This document shows, in pieces, positions 1 through 8,881 of a stretch of 64,000 bases of DNA; positions within the stretch are counted from its first letter, which is position 1; each line of letters starts with the position of its first letter. The notes below the pieces were generated by a model. The model searched no databases, was not told where the DNA came from, and saw only the letters and a program-made list of their open reading frames with translations. This DNA comes from Bdellovibrionales bacterium (GTDB taxonomy: Bacteria; Pseudomonadota; Alphaproteobacteria; UBA9219). The translations under genes and the position numbers were made by a program. The stretch covers positions 153,724-217,723 of the forward strand of contig JBAZRW010000002.1 of NCBI GenBank assembly GCA_041662785.1, in the 5' to 3' direction.

Positions 1-1
1 G

Positions 2-418
2 CTGCGCCACGCGTCTTTTAATAGCGGGACGTTTTCTATGGCCGATTTGTCAGGCTGCAACGCTGCTGGCGCACAATTCCTTAAAGCGGATTGTCGTGGC
101 ATCAACTTTTGCGAAGCGGCTTTGGAAGAGATCGATATGCGTGAGGCCAATTGTTCGCCCATGTCGATTATGACGGGTTTTTCAGGCTCGCGTCCTGTCA
201 GTTGGCCTGCTAATTTTTCACAATGCAGCCTTCGGTACAGTAAAATGAATGGGGCCAACTTGAGCTTTGGCAACTTTGAAGGGGCTCTCCTCACGCATGC
301 TGATTTGCGCGATGCCAATCTTGAGGAAGCGAACTTGGTCGATGCCGATCTAACAGGCGCAGATTTGCGTGGCGCCAATTTGAATAAGGCAGATACGCGC
401 GGCGCTATAGGTTTATGA
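2..418 (+). CDS. Pentapeptide-repeat protein, 3' part (gene begins before the window)
   Basis: The reading frame is open from base 2 with no stop, and the residues before the first ATG (base 38) already fit the pentapeptide pattern, so the ATG is probably internal and the gene is cut by the window edge. The visible 138 codons are runs of A(D/N)Lxx five-residue repeats, densest in the last 50 residues (ADLRDANLEEANL and similar). Such repeats form a right-handed quadrilateral beta helix; the family has no single function. The composition resembles the C-terminal part of the second pentapeptide protein at 30400-31650, so the two are likely paralogues. The stop is followed after 10 bases by the next gene, suggesting one transcript. 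Confidence 0.85.
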   Translation: MRHASFNSGTFSMADLSGCNAAGAQFLKADCRGINFCEAALEEIDMREANCSPMSIMTGFSGSRPVSWPANFSQCSLRYSKMNGANLSFGNFEGALLTHADLRDANLEEANLVDADLTGADLRGANLNKADTRGAIGL

Positions 419-428
419 GGGAATTTCG

Positions 429-1550
429 ATGGCAAACAAATATCTAAAACCGATGCTGGACACGGGAAGCCCCCGTGTTTTCAACTGCAATGAAATGTCG
501 CGCCGCGTTCTGGCAGTCAACCCAGAGGCGGCCCTTTTCTTTCGCAACAAAGCGCTCAATCAAATTGTTTTGATTAAAGATGCAGTGCCCGAAAACGAAC
601 GCGTTGCAGGCATGGTTGCGGTCGGGATGAAGCTTTATTTCCCTTTTAACCAGAACGACATTTATGAAGGTGGACGCACCATTTTTCTGCATAGCAAAGG
701 CGTGGAAAGCGCCATCACGGATTATTGTGGCGAAGGAGCCGTGACGCCTGACTCGCTTGCCCATGATATGAAGATGCTGTCGATTTTGAATCATATTCCT
801 TCTTTGGATCCTTTCTTGATGAAGGATGTTTTTTTGCGCGAGGGCATGACAATTGACGAGGCTTATTTCGAGGTAAGCGCCGAGATGTGGGCTGAAATCG
901 AACTCTTCATGCTTCAAAAGTTTGAGCCGTTGATCATGGCCGCTTTTCCTGAGGCCCAGTCGTCGGATGAGAAGGCGCGTTTACTGATCGACAAGATTTG
1001 GGAAGCACGTGACCTTGAGGCGTTGATGCCGCTTATTGAAGGCTTCCGTCTTCCTAAAGAACGTGCTTTGGATATTTTTGCGTCGTGGAAGGGCATTGTT
1101 TATTACACCTATCAATATGCGCGGGAGCAGCCTCACTTTGTTGAGCTTTTGAAATGGGTCAAAGATAATGAGACTCTTCCCGCTGGTCTGACGGCTGCCG
1201 AGATCAAAGATTTTACAACCATGATGACGATGATCCGCGACCAACTGCGAACGGAGTGGCAAAAGACGGATCAGATCGTAAAGGACTATCAGACCAGCTA
1301 TGACAAGATGTTTAAGGACAGGACGGGCTCGGCGGATTTCTTGGCCTTTTTGAAAAACAGCGACAAGATTTATTGGGAAATCGGCAACTGCCTTGGCAAG
1401 GTCGACCACGCCCTTTATTGCTGGGATGTTATGTCGTCCCGTTATAATGATCGCAAAACGCCGTGGCCCGCTAGTCAGGAAATCTTTCGTTTGTTGGCTC
1501 AAGTCTTGGAGCCGGAGAAGAAACAAACAACCAGCGCGGCATGGACGTGA
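429..1550 (+). CDS. Conserved-looking hypothetical protein, 373 aa
   Basis: I do not recognise this protein. It is a soluble, mostly helical, charged protein without signal peptide, transmembrane segment or familiar catalytic motif. The start ATG follows a GAGGG sequence by 7 bases. It lies 10 bases downstream of a pentapeptide gene and its last 10 bases overlap the start of trhP, so the three are probably cotranscribed and translation of trhP may be coupled to it. Codon use resembles the flanking genes, so there is no sign of recent transfer. Function unknown. Confidence 0.8.
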   Translation: MANKYLKPMLDTGSPRVFNCNEMSRRVLAVNPEAALFFRNKALNQIVLIKDAVPENERVAGMVAVGMKLYFPFNQNDIYEGGRTIFLHSKGVESAITDYCGEGAVTPDSLAHDMKMLSILNHIPSLDPFLMKDVFLREGMTIDEAYFEVSAEMWAEIELFMLQKFEPLIMAAFPEAQSSDEKARLLIDKIWEARDLEALMPLIEGFRLPKERALDIFASWKGIVYYTYQYAREQPHFVELLKWVKDNETLPAGLTAAEIKDFTTMMTMIRDQLRTEWQKTDQIVKDYQTSYDKMFKDRTGSADFLAFLKNSDKIYWEIGNCLGKVDHALYCWDVMSSRYNDRKTPWPASQEIFRLLAQVLEPEKKQTTSAAWT

Positions 1551-3190
1551 CGACCGAACTTTTGATGCCGGCCGGCTCGCTGGAAAAGCTGAAGGTTGCC
1601 ATTCTTTATGGGGCCGATGCCGTTTATATGGGCACGCCCGACCTGTCGCTGCGCACGCGATCCAATTTTACATTACAGGATGTGGTTGAGGGCGTGGCGT
1701 TTGCGCATGCTCATGGCAAACGCGCCTATCTGACGCTCAACCTGTTTGCGCATAACCACGATGTTGAAAAATTGCCGGACTATGTGGAAACGATCCGCAA
1801 GGTTGCCCCCGATGGCGTCATTGTCGCGGATCCGGGAGTGTTCCAGTTTGTCCGCAAGAACGCGCCAGATCTAGAGATTCATATCTCGACCCAAGCGAAT
1901 GTTTGCTCAGCGGCAGCGGTTACGTTTTGGCAAGAGATGGGCGCAAGCCTTGTCGTGCTGGCGCGTGAGGTGTCGTTTGCCGAGCTTAAGGAAATCCGCG
2001 CTGCGTGCCCCGATGTGAAGTTGGAAGCCTTTGTCCACGGCGCGATGTGCATGACCTATTCGGGGCGTTGTTTGCTGTCGAACTATTTGGCCGAACGCGG
2101 CGCGAACCAAGGCAACTGCGCCAATTCCTGCCGTTGGCATTACAAGGTGCGAATGCGCCTGAAGGACGGCACGCTCAAAGAGCTGGAGTTGAACGAACAG
2201 ACGCGTGAGCTGTTTGATTTCTTCTTGGTCGAAGAGCAGCGGCCCGATGAGTTTTTAGAAATCGAAGAGAACGAGCGCGGATCGTACATCCTCAACAGCA
2301 AGGATTTGTGCTTGATGCCGCGCCTTGACGAGATTTTGGCGATAGGTATCGATTCCTTGAAGGTCGAAGGGCGCAACCGCAGCGCTTATTACGCCGCCGT
2401 GACCGCTCGTGCTTATCGCATGGCGATAGACGCGTGGCGGCGCGATCCAGAAGGCTGGCGGCCTGATGACTATATGCGTGGGCTTTTGACGCTGCCGACG
2501 CGTGGTTATTCCTTGGCGTTTCATGAAGGCCGCCTCAGCCATCACGCGCATAACTATGAGGACACGCACACGCTGTCCGCGTGGGACTACGCGGGAATCG
2601 TGGTCGAGGTAACAGACGACGCCTTTATTTTGGACATTAAAAACAGGCTCTCGCAAGGTGATGTTTTAGAGTTTATTCCTCCCGATGCGGGCGAGCCTTT
2701 GTTGCTGCGCATTTATGAGTTTGAGGATATCGCTCATCGTCGCACGACGCATGAGGAAGGCATCCACGCGGGGCAAAAACCGCGCCTGCGGATTCCGTTC
2801 TCGTGGTTCCATGAAGAGGACGCCGAGGTAATCAAAAAGCGCTTTCCGCCCTACACAATCGTGCGCAAGGAACGCGCCTTAAGCGAGGATGAAGTGGCGC
2901 GTCTTAAGTTGGATAAGGTCGCCTCACAGGTGGAGGTGGGCCGCGCCAACGAAGAGGAATATCAGACGAAGCGCGACGCGCTTGTCGAGGCGTTGCAGGA
3001 GACGAACAGCGGCAAGACGTTCCGCTCGCCGCGTTTGGGCGTTGAGGGCTGCTGCGGGCGTGGCTGTAACGGCTGCCAGCATTTCTGGCATGATGAGCGC
3101 TTTGCCAAAGCCCGCGATCTTCTCCGCACAAAGAAGCAAGGCGTTTTGCTAAGCGGGGAAGAAGCGAAAATGCCCGAAAAAGGGCTTTAA
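1541..3190 (+). CDS. trhP: TrhP (YegQ), U32-family tRNA uridine-34 hydroxylation protein
   Basis: Peptidase U32-family protein matching the YegQ/TrhP branch, which with prephenate makes 5-hydroxyuridine at tRNA position 34, the first step to cmo5U/mcmo5U. Supporting residues: an N-terminal LLMPAGSLEKLK motif, the signature FVHGAMCMTYSGRC (about 164-177), then NQGNCANSCRW (189-199), giving Cys170, 177, 193 and 197, which are the ligands expected for an iron-sulphur cluster; then ILNSKDL and SLKVEGRNRS further on. At 549 aa it is about 100 residues longer than E. coli YegQ, with a C-terminal extension carrying a second cysteine cluster (CCGRGCNGC). The start overlaps the previous gene by 10 bases. 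Despite the U32 name it is not expected to be a protease. Confidence 0.9.
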   Translation: MDVTTELLMPAGSLEKLKVAILYGADAVYMGTPDLSLRTRSNFTLQDVVEGVAFAHAHGKRAYLTLNLFAHNHDVEKLPDYVETIRKVAPDGVIVADPGVFQFVRKNAPDLEIHISTQANVCSAAAVTFWQEMGASLVVLAREVSFAELKEIRAACPDVKLEAFVHGAMCMTYSGRCLLSNYLAERGANQGNCANSCRWHYKVRMRLKDGTLKELELNEQTRELFDFFLVEEQRPDEFLEIEENERGSYILNSKDLCLMPRLDEILAIGIDSLKVEGRNRSAYYAAVTARAYRMAIDAWRRDPEGWRPDDYMRGLLTLPTRGYSLAFHEGRLSHHAHNYEDTHTLSAWDYAGIVVEVTDDAFILDIKNRLSQGDVLEFIPPDAGEPLLLRIYEFEDIAHRRTTHEEGIHAGQKPRLRIPFSWFHEEDAEVIKKRFPPYTIVRKERALSEDEVARLKLDKVASQVEVGRANEEEYQTKRDALVEALQETNSGKTFRSPRLGVEGCCGRGCNGCQHFWHDERFAKARDLLRTKKQGVLLSGEEAKMPEKGL

Positions 3191-3243
3191 ACGTCAAATT
3201 CCTCGCAAACAGGCAAAGTATGCTATAGAAAGGGGCTTGCCCT

Positions 3244-4629
3244 GTGGTTTCTTTGAGTTTTTTGACAATGAAAAAAATGTTTTCTATCGCTATCGCTGGC
3301 CGTCCTAACGTCGGCAAGTCGACTTTGTTCAATCGCCTGATTGGCAAGGCCATGGCGATTATCGATGATCAACCCGGTGTCACGCGCGACTGGCGCGATG
3401 GCGAGGGCAAGCTGTTCGACTTGCGCTTTATGCTTTATGACACCGCTGGCCTAGAGGATATGAGGCCGCGTGGCAGCATCGCGGCGCGAACGGCGCAACG
3501 CACGAAAGAGGCCATGGCGCGGGTCGACGTCATCATGATGATGGTGGATGGTCGCGCAGGGCTGACAAATGATGATATTTTTATCGCGCGTGAAATCCGC
3601 AAGGCGGATCGTCCCATTATCGTGCTGGTCAATAAATGCGAAAGCACGAAGGTGACGGTTGGCTTTAACGAAGCGCTGACGCTGGGCTTTGATCGTGTGA
3701 TCGCGATCTCGGCCAAGCATGGCGAGGGTCTTGGCGACGTGTATGACGCGCTAAAGGATCTGGCGCCGGAGTCAGCCTTTGAACCTGAGGAGGATGAGGC
3801 CACGCCGGACGAAAGTGAAATGCGCCTGCATCTTGCGATTACGGGGCGTCCCAACGCGGGCAAGTCCACGCTCGCCAATCAATTGTTGGGCGAGGAGCGT
3901 ATGCTCACGGGCCCCGAACCCGGATTGACGCGTGATGCCATTCATATGGAGTTCGCCTATCGCGGCCAGCCTATCCGCCTTGTGGATACGGCGGGTATTC
4001 GTCGCCGCTCGCGCATTGATGAGAAGCTGGAGAAAATGAGCGTGCAGGAATCCTTGCGCTCTATCCGTCTTGCGCATGTCGTGATTTTGATGATCGATGC
4101 CGATATGCCCTTTGATAAGCAGGATTACACGATCGCGCAGCATGTGGCCGAAGAGGGGCGCGGCCTTGTGATCGCGATCAACAAGTGGGACACGGTCACG
4201 GAAAAGACCGCGACGCTTCGCATGATCCAAGCGAAGGTCGAAGCCTCTCTCGCGCAGCTTTCCGGCGTGCCGATTGTGCCGATGTCAGCCTTAAAGGGCG
4301 ACGGGTTGAACGCTTTGATGAAGGCCGTGTTCCAAGTCTATGAAACATGGAACAAACGCGTCTCGACGGGGCAACTCAACCGCTGGTTTGCGGGCATGCT
4401 TGCCGACCATCCGCCTCCCATCGTTGGTGGTGGTCGCGTCAAGCCGCGCTATATCACACAGATGAAGGGGAGGCCTCCCACCTTTGGCATGTGGGGCAAT
4501 AAGCTGGACAAGCTGCCCGAAAGCTACCTTCGCTTCCTGACGAACGGCCTTCGTCGCGCCTTTGATTTCCAAGGCGTGCCCATTCGCTGGGATCTGAAAA
4601 AGGGCGAGAATCCCTATGATAAGAGTTAG
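3244..4629 (+). CDS. der: GTPase Der (EngA), 50S ribosome assembly factor
   Basis: Double-GTPase required for late assembly of the large ribosomal subunit. Two tandem G domains are visible: GRPNVGKST at residues 19-27 and GRPNAGKST at about 201-209, each followed by a T in the G2 loop, DTAGL/DTAGI, and NKCE/NKWD base-recognition motifs. The C-terminal KH-like domain follows and ends near 461 aa, a normal family length. The GTG at 3244 has a GAAAGGGG ribosome site 9 bases upstream; an ATG at 3268 would give the more usual short N terminus but has a weak ribosome site, so the start is uncertain. It is followed 5 bases later by a HAD phosphatase gene. Confidence 0.96.
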   Translation: MVSLSFLTMKKMFSIAIAGRPNVGKSTLFNRLIGKAMAIIDDQPGVTRDWRDGEGKLFDLRFMLYDTAGLEDMRPRGSIAARTAQRTKEAMARVDVIMMMVDGRAGLTNDDIFIAREIRKADRPIIVLVNKCESTKVTVGFNEALTLGFDRVIAISAKHGEGLGDVYDALKDLAPESAFEPEEDEATPDESEMRLHLAITGRPNAGKSTLANQLLGEERMLTGPEPGLTRDAIHMEFAYRGQPIRLVDTAGIRRRSRIDEKLEKMSVQESLRSIRLAHVVILMIDADMPFDKQDYTIAQHVAEEGRGLVIAINKWDTVTEKTATLRMIQAKVEASLAQLSGVPIVPMSALKGDGLNALMKAVFQVYETWNKRVSTGQLNRWFAGMLADHPPPIVGGGRVKPRYITQMKGRPPTFGMWGNKLDKLPESYLRFLTNGLRRAFDFQGVPIRWDLKKGENPYDKS

Positions 4630-4634
4630 CCGCG

Positions 4635-5288
4635 ATGAGCCTTCCGTTTCCTCAAGCCGTTGTCTTTGATTGGGACAATACGCTGATTGATAATTGGGAC
4701 GCGATCACCGAGGCGCTGAACAAAGTCCGCGCCATGAGCGGCCTTGAAACATGGACGACTCCTGAGGCACGGGTGAAGTCTGCGAGGCCCATGCGCGTTA
4801 GTTTCCCCGAATGGTTCGGCGATGCGTGGGAGGCGCGGCGCGATATTTTTTATGCGCATTTTGAATCTGTTCATATCGAAAGGCTGAAGGTCATGGCGGG
4901 CGCGCCAGAGCTTTTGGCGTGGCTAGAGGCGCAAAAGATTCCGGCGTTTATCGTCAGCACGAAGAAGAATACTTTGCTGAATAAGGAAATTGATCATCTG
5001 GGGTGGCGGCACTATTTTAAGGGTATCGTCGGGGCGCTGGATTGTCCGCGTGATAAGCCCGACAGGATGCCCATCGATCACGCGCTTGCGGCAGCGGGTT
5101 TGAAGGCGGATGATCCCGCCAACTGGCTGGTGGGGGATACCCATGCGGATGTTGAGTGTGCCTTGCGCAGCGGTTGTACGCCGGTTCTGATCGGTGATCC
5201 GGCCTATGCCGCTAGCCTTGGCATCCGCGCCTCTTTCCCCGATTGCCACGCGCTAAGAAAGTGGCTGGAGGATGCAAGGTGCTTGTGA
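4635..5288 (+). CDS. HAD-superfamily phosphatase, 217 aa
   Basis: Haloacid-dehalogenase-type hydrolase. Motif I is FDWDNTL (Asp12 nucleophile, Asp14 general acid), motif II a Ser in FIVSTKK, a Lys follows in motif III, and motif IV is GDTHADVE. The cap is a helical C1 type of about 70 residues, as in phosphoglycolate phosphatase (Gph) and related enzymes, so small phosphorylated metabolites are likely substrates; the exact one cannot be told. It begins 5 bases after der and ends before a 127-base gap, so it is probably the last gene of the trhP-der run. Confidence 0.85.
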   Translation: MSLPFPQAVVFDWDNTLIDNWDAITEALNKVRAMSGLETWTTPEARVKSARPMRVSFPEWFGDAWEARRDIFYAHFESVHIERLKVMAGAPELLAWLEAQKIPAFIVSTKKNTLLNKEIDHLGWRHYFKGIVGALDCPRDKPDRMPIDHALAAAGLKADDPANWLVGDTHADVECALRSGCTPVLIGDPAYAASLGIRASFPDCHALRKWLEDARCL

Positions 5289-5415
5289 TGGATTTCTGAA
5301 AGTAATAAATATAAAAAATTAACCAACATTATTAACGGGTTGTCAACTTATGCTATGAGAGAATGTCTCAACGAAACGAATTTGATCACGTTTTTATTTG
5401 GCGAAAGGATAAAAA

Positions 5416-5745
5416 ATGCTAACATCGGCTCATAGCTATCCGCCCTTTTTAAATAGGGGCACTTTTATGGATGTGACTGGAGCCATGTCAACGACAACAC
5501 CTAAGAAACGCGTTTACGTTCCCCGCGAGCTTTCCCTACCAGAGGGAAGCACGATCTTTGGTTTTGCCTTAGACGAGGTTCCTGATTTAACGGTTGATGA
5601 TATTGTTAAAAGAGCAGTGAAAATAGGGGCTAAGCCCACTCAATATGATTGGCATTTGCTTGTAAGGTATGGGTTTGATCCTGAAATGCCAAAAAAGCCG
5701 CAAGGCGGAGATTCTTTGCTCCATTACAAAACAAACGCTCTCTAA
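5416..5745 (+). CDS. Hypothetical protein, 109 aa (ORFan)
   Basis: Not recognised. Small soluble protein with no membrane segment or signal peptide; the central part contains DEVPDLTVDDIVKRAVK, suggesting a short helical domain. An AAAGGA ribosome site lies 5 bases before the ATG at 5416; a second ATG at 5467, preceded by AGGGG, is an alternative start. It sits with the next gene in a more A+T-rich pocket between the HAD gene and hflX, consistent with a lineage-specific or acquired gene. A TATGCTATGA sequence around 5349 could be a -10 element. Confidence 0.55.
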   Translation: MLTSAHSYPPFLNRGTFMDVTGAMSTTTPKKRVYVPRELSLPEGSTIFGFALDEVPDLTVDDIVKRAVKIGAKPTQYDWHLLVRYGFDPEMPKKPQGGDSLLHYKTNAL

Positions 5746-5785
5746 CTAATTTCCCGCGCTCGTTTTCTATCATTAATTTTAACGG

Positions 5786-6508
5786 ATGGTTTTTATGACT
5801 CATAATGCCTCCCCTCTAGAAAAGCCCAATTGTAATCATGACCGTGCCCAGTTGGCGGCGGCAGCGATCAACGTTTTTTGTCCTGTCGGCAATAAAGAAA
5901 AATATCGTGGTAATGCGTTCATGGATTTTATATGGGACTATGATCATTTGCCATATTTTACACTTGAACATGGTCTTTCTGAATTAAAAAGTTCTGGGTA
6001 TGTTGCTGCCCGTCTTCAGAACGCAAAGATGGATTGTAAATCTGAAAACATGTTTGAACTTGGTCTTTTGCAAATTCATCATAGACTTGGCACAATCGAA
6101 ACCGTTGCCAAGGATCATAGAGGACTTAGTGGTGTTCAGAACATTCGATTGTCCAAAATGGCGAAAGAACTGGCAGAGGCTAATCGCAGCTTGAAAGCAA
6201 CTCAAAAAGAGCTTCAAGCAACCAAAGATGAACTTATCAAATCCAAGAAAACCGCCAGAAGGAGATTCTGGGCGGGTGCGGCGCTTTCTGTAACAGGCAT
6301 TGTTATTGGGGCTGCTATAAAATTTGGCGCTTTCGATAAAGTGGAAAAAAAGGTTGAAGATTTATTCCGTGACGGGCCGCAAAAAGAACATACCCTGAAA
6401 GAGCAGCCTTCGCCGACCCTTCCTTTGACGGGGGAGGTTCAGCGTTTTGCGTTGCCGCCTGTTCGCTCGCTCAGAAAAGACAGGGCGATGACAAGCCTGT
6501 TTTGCTAG
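5786..6508 (+). CDS. Hypothetical membrane-anchored coiled-coil protein, 240 aa
   Basis: Not recognised. The N-terminal 120 residues are soluble; residues about 120-155 form a heptad-rich coiled coil (LKATQKELQATKDELIKSKK), followed by an arginine pair and one transmembrane helix at about 160-178 (FWAGAALSVTGIVIGAAIKF), then a charged segment. The last 35 residues (PSPTLPLTGEV onward) differ in style and are encoded by GC-rich DNA that looks like a degenerate repeat read through as protein. ATG at 5795 is an alternative start. It lies 40 bases after the preceding ORFan, probably in the same transcript. Confidence 0.6.
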   Translation: MVFMTHNASPLEKPNCNHDRAQLAAAAINVFCPVGNKEKYRGNAFMDFIWDYDHLPYFTLEHGLSELKSSGYVAARLQNAKMDCKSENMFELGLLQIHHRLGTIETVAKDHRGLSGVQNIRLSKMAKELAEANRSLKATQKELQATKDELIKSKKTARRRFWAGAALSVTGIVIGAAIKFGAFDKVEKKVEDLFRDGPQKEHTLKEQPSPTLPLTGEVQRFALPPVRSLRKDRAMTSLFC

Positions 6509-6636
6509 AGAGCAAATCCCGCCGTCCCTCAAAGTGTGAAGACGCTTATAACGGCAGTTTTTCTTCCCAATGGCATTAAGTCGCCAGCCGTGATAACCTT
6601 GCTTGACGGTTTATCGTTTTTATAAGGCCTGAAAGC

Positions 6637-8049
6637 GTGAGCAAAAAACAATTTGAAGAGACGGATCAATCCTTGGACGTTGATGGCGTGCGCCACGGCG
6701 TGAGGGCGCTTGTGCTTAAGCCGGTTTTGCGGGTTGAGACTTCCGCCAAAGGAACAACGCGCCAAGTTGCCATGATCCTTGAAGAGGCCGTAGCGCTGGC
6801 GCAGGCCATTGATTTAGAGGTTGTCGAGGCTCAATCGTTTAATCTGAACCGTCCGACGCCCGCCACGCTTTTGGGCAGCGGGTTGGTGGAGGAATACGCC
6901 GCGCTGATCAAGGAAAGCGAGATTGACCTTGTGGTTGTTGATCATGCGCTATCGCCCGTGCAGCAGCGCAACCTTGAAAAAGCATTTGCCTGCAAGGTCA
7001 TTGATCGCACCGGCTTGATCTTAGAGATTTTCGGCGCCCGCGCCCGCACGAAGGAAGGCAAGCTGCAGGTTGAGCTGGCGGCGCTATCCTATCAAAAATC
7101 GCGTCTTGTGCGCTCATGGACTCACCTTGAGCGGCAGCGCGGCGGCTTTGGCTTTATGGGCGGCCCTGGTGAATCGCAGTTAGAGATTGACCGGCGGCTG
7201 ATTACGCAGCGCATTGTCAAACTGAAGGACGAGCTTGATCAGGTGCGGCGCACGCGCGGCCTTGGGCGCGAGGCGCGGCAGAAGGCCGAGCATCCGACCA
7301 TCGCGCTTGTGGGCTATACCAACGCGGGCAAATCGACGTTGTTCAATCGCCTGACGGCCTCGGACGTGATGGCCAAGGATATGCTGTTCGCGACGCTGGA
7401 CACCTCTATGCGCGGGCTGAAGCTGCCCAGCGGGCGACAGGTGATCATGTCCGACACGGTTGGCTTTATATCGGATTTGCCGACGCACTTGATTGACGCC
7501 TTTCGCGCAACGCTAGAGGAAGTGCAGTTCGCCGACGTGATCCTTCATATTCGCGATGTGACCCATCCCGAAGCGCGATCGCAAAAAGAAGCTGTCGAAC
7601 AGATCCTCGCCGATTTGGGGATTGAGGAGGACGATGCTCGTTTGATCGAGGTGATGAATAAGGCCGATTTGCTTGACCCCGATGAGCGCGACAATTTGCG
7701 CGACTTCGCGCAGCGCCAGTCGTGGGATAGCCAGAACGCGCTTATCTTGGAGGGCGTAAATCCACAGGCGCGGGGCGGCGTTGTGGCCGTGTCGGCGCTC
7801 ACGGGCGAGGGGATTGATGCTCTCCTTGCGTTGCTTGAAGAGCAGTTGGCGGCGCGGACGAAAGTGTATGATATAGACTTGCCGCTCAGCGAAGGCGCGG
7901 CGTTCGCATGGCTTTATGGGCATGGGCGCGTTATTGAAAAGCAGGACAAGCGCGCCAAAGTGCTGCTAAAAGTTACTTTAGAACCGGCTGATTTCGGAAG
8001 GTTTATCAGCAAGTTTGGGAAGATTGCTCATGTTAAAGATAAAGAGTGA
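6637..8049 (+). CDS. hflX: Ribosome-rescue GTPase HflX
   Basis: Ribosome-splitting GTPase. The N-terminal HflX domain ends with the glycine-rich linker GGFGFMGGPGESQLE that marks the family, followed by a G domain with GYTNAGKST starting at residue 226, a DTVGFI switch II and NKAD. Length (470 aa) is slightly above the usual 430-450. Start is GTG at 6637, 4 residues before a clear HflX-type N terminus. In many alphaproteobacteria hflX follows ntrX and hfq; here it stands alone downstream of ORFans, while dusB and ntrY are 6 kb away. It overlaps the next gene by 20 bases. Confidence 0.96.
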   Translation: MSKKQFEETDQSLDVDGVRHGVRALVLKPVLRVETSAKGTTRQVAMILEEAVALAQAIDLEVVEAQSFNLNRPTPATLLGSGLVEEYAALIKESEIDLVVVDHALSPVQQRNLEKAFACKVIDRTGLILEIFGARARTKEGKLQVELAALSYQKSRLVRSWTHLERQRGGFGFMGGPGESQLEIDRRLITQRIVKLKDELDQVRRTRGLGREARQKAEHPTIALVGYTNAGKSTLFNRLTASDVMAKDMLFATLDTSMRGLKLPSGRQVIMSDTVGFISDLPTHLIDAFRATLEEVQFADVILHIRDVTHPEARSQKEAVEQILADLGIEEDDARLIEVMNKADLLDPDERDNLRDFAQRQSWDSQNALILEGVNPQARGGVVAVSALTGEGIDALLALLEEQLAARTKVYDIDLPLSEGAAFAWLYGHGRVIEKQDKRAKVLLKVTLEPADFGRFISKFGKIAHVKDKE

Positions 8050-8875
8050 TGAGGTTGAAAAAGCCATTGTCGACGTTGCCGATCAATTCATCGTGCCGCG
8101 CTTTCGCAACCTGAAAGCGGGGGAGATTCACTTCAAAGGCGAGGACGACCCCTATACAATTGCCGACAAAGAGGCCGAATTAGCCCTGTCAGAGCGCCTT
8201 TTGGCCCTGTTACCCCCCTCAAAAGTGGTGGGAGAGGAGGCTTTCGCCTCTGATTCGGGTCTTTTGGGGCATTTTTCTGGCGATTCGCCCGTCTGGATCA
8301 TCGATCCGGTGGATGGAACCAAGGCTTTTATAGCTGGTGAGCCGGTTTATGGCGTCATTGTTGCCCTGACGGAACAAAATCAAACGATTGCGGCATGGCT
8401 TTATGATCCGACCTCAAGAGAGTTCATCACGGCGGAAAAAGGCGCTGGCGCGTATTACAAGGGGCAGCGCCTTAGCGTTCTGCCGCCTGCTCCTATCGCG
8501 CAGATGTCGGGCGTTATCGGGGCGCGGATCATCGATGCTTTCCATGCGTGCGCGGAAAACGCACCCACCGAGAAGCCAACCTTTCACCGGATGCTGTCAT
8601 CGTGTCATGACTATGCCCGCCTTGTGGTGGGGGGGCCGCATTTTTCGCGGCGGACGACGCAGGCTCATTTTCATACGTGGTTGAACAGCTGCACGCCTTG
8701 GGACTGCGCGGCGGGGATTTTGATTCATGGCGAGGCGGGCGGCCACACGGCGCATTGGAACGGCGATCCGTTCCAGCCCTCGCATTATCAGCGCGGCCTC
8801 CTCAGCGCCCCCGACCCCGATAGCTGGCACGCCTTGCGAGGCTGGATTTCCCAGTTTTGTGAAATGCCGGAATAG
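8030..8875 (+). CDS. Inositol-monophosphatase-family phosphatase
   Basis: Lithium-sensitive, Mg2+-dependent phosphatase of the IMPase/FIG superfamily. Visible motifs are VGEEAF (first metal ligands), WIIDPVDGTKAF (core metal site) and PWDCAAGILIHGEAGG (C-terminal motif). The family covers inositol monophosphatase, histidinol phosphatase and 3'-phosphoadenosine phosphatase (CysQ); the sequence does not clearly separate these. The ORF can extend to a TTG at 8015, but ATG 8030 has a GGGAAGA ribosome site 7 bases upstream and is preferred. The start lies inside hflX, so translation is probably coupled. It converges with the MFS gene, with only 6 bases between stops. Confidence 0.85.
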   Translation: MLKIKSDEVEKAIVDVADQFIVPRFRNLKAGEIHFKGEDDPYTIADKEAELALSERLLALLPPSKVVGEEAFASDSGLLGHFSGDSPVWIIDPVDGTKAFIAGEPVYGVIVALTEQNQTIAAWLYDPTSREFITAEKGAGAYYKGQRLSVLPPAPIAQMSGVIGARIIDAFHACAENAPTEKPTFHRMLSSCHDYARLVVGGPHFSRRTTQAHFHTWLNSCTPWDCAAGILIHGEAGGHTAHWNGDPFQPSHYQRGLLSAPDPDSWHALRGWISQFCEMPE

Positions 8876-8881
8876 GGGCTA

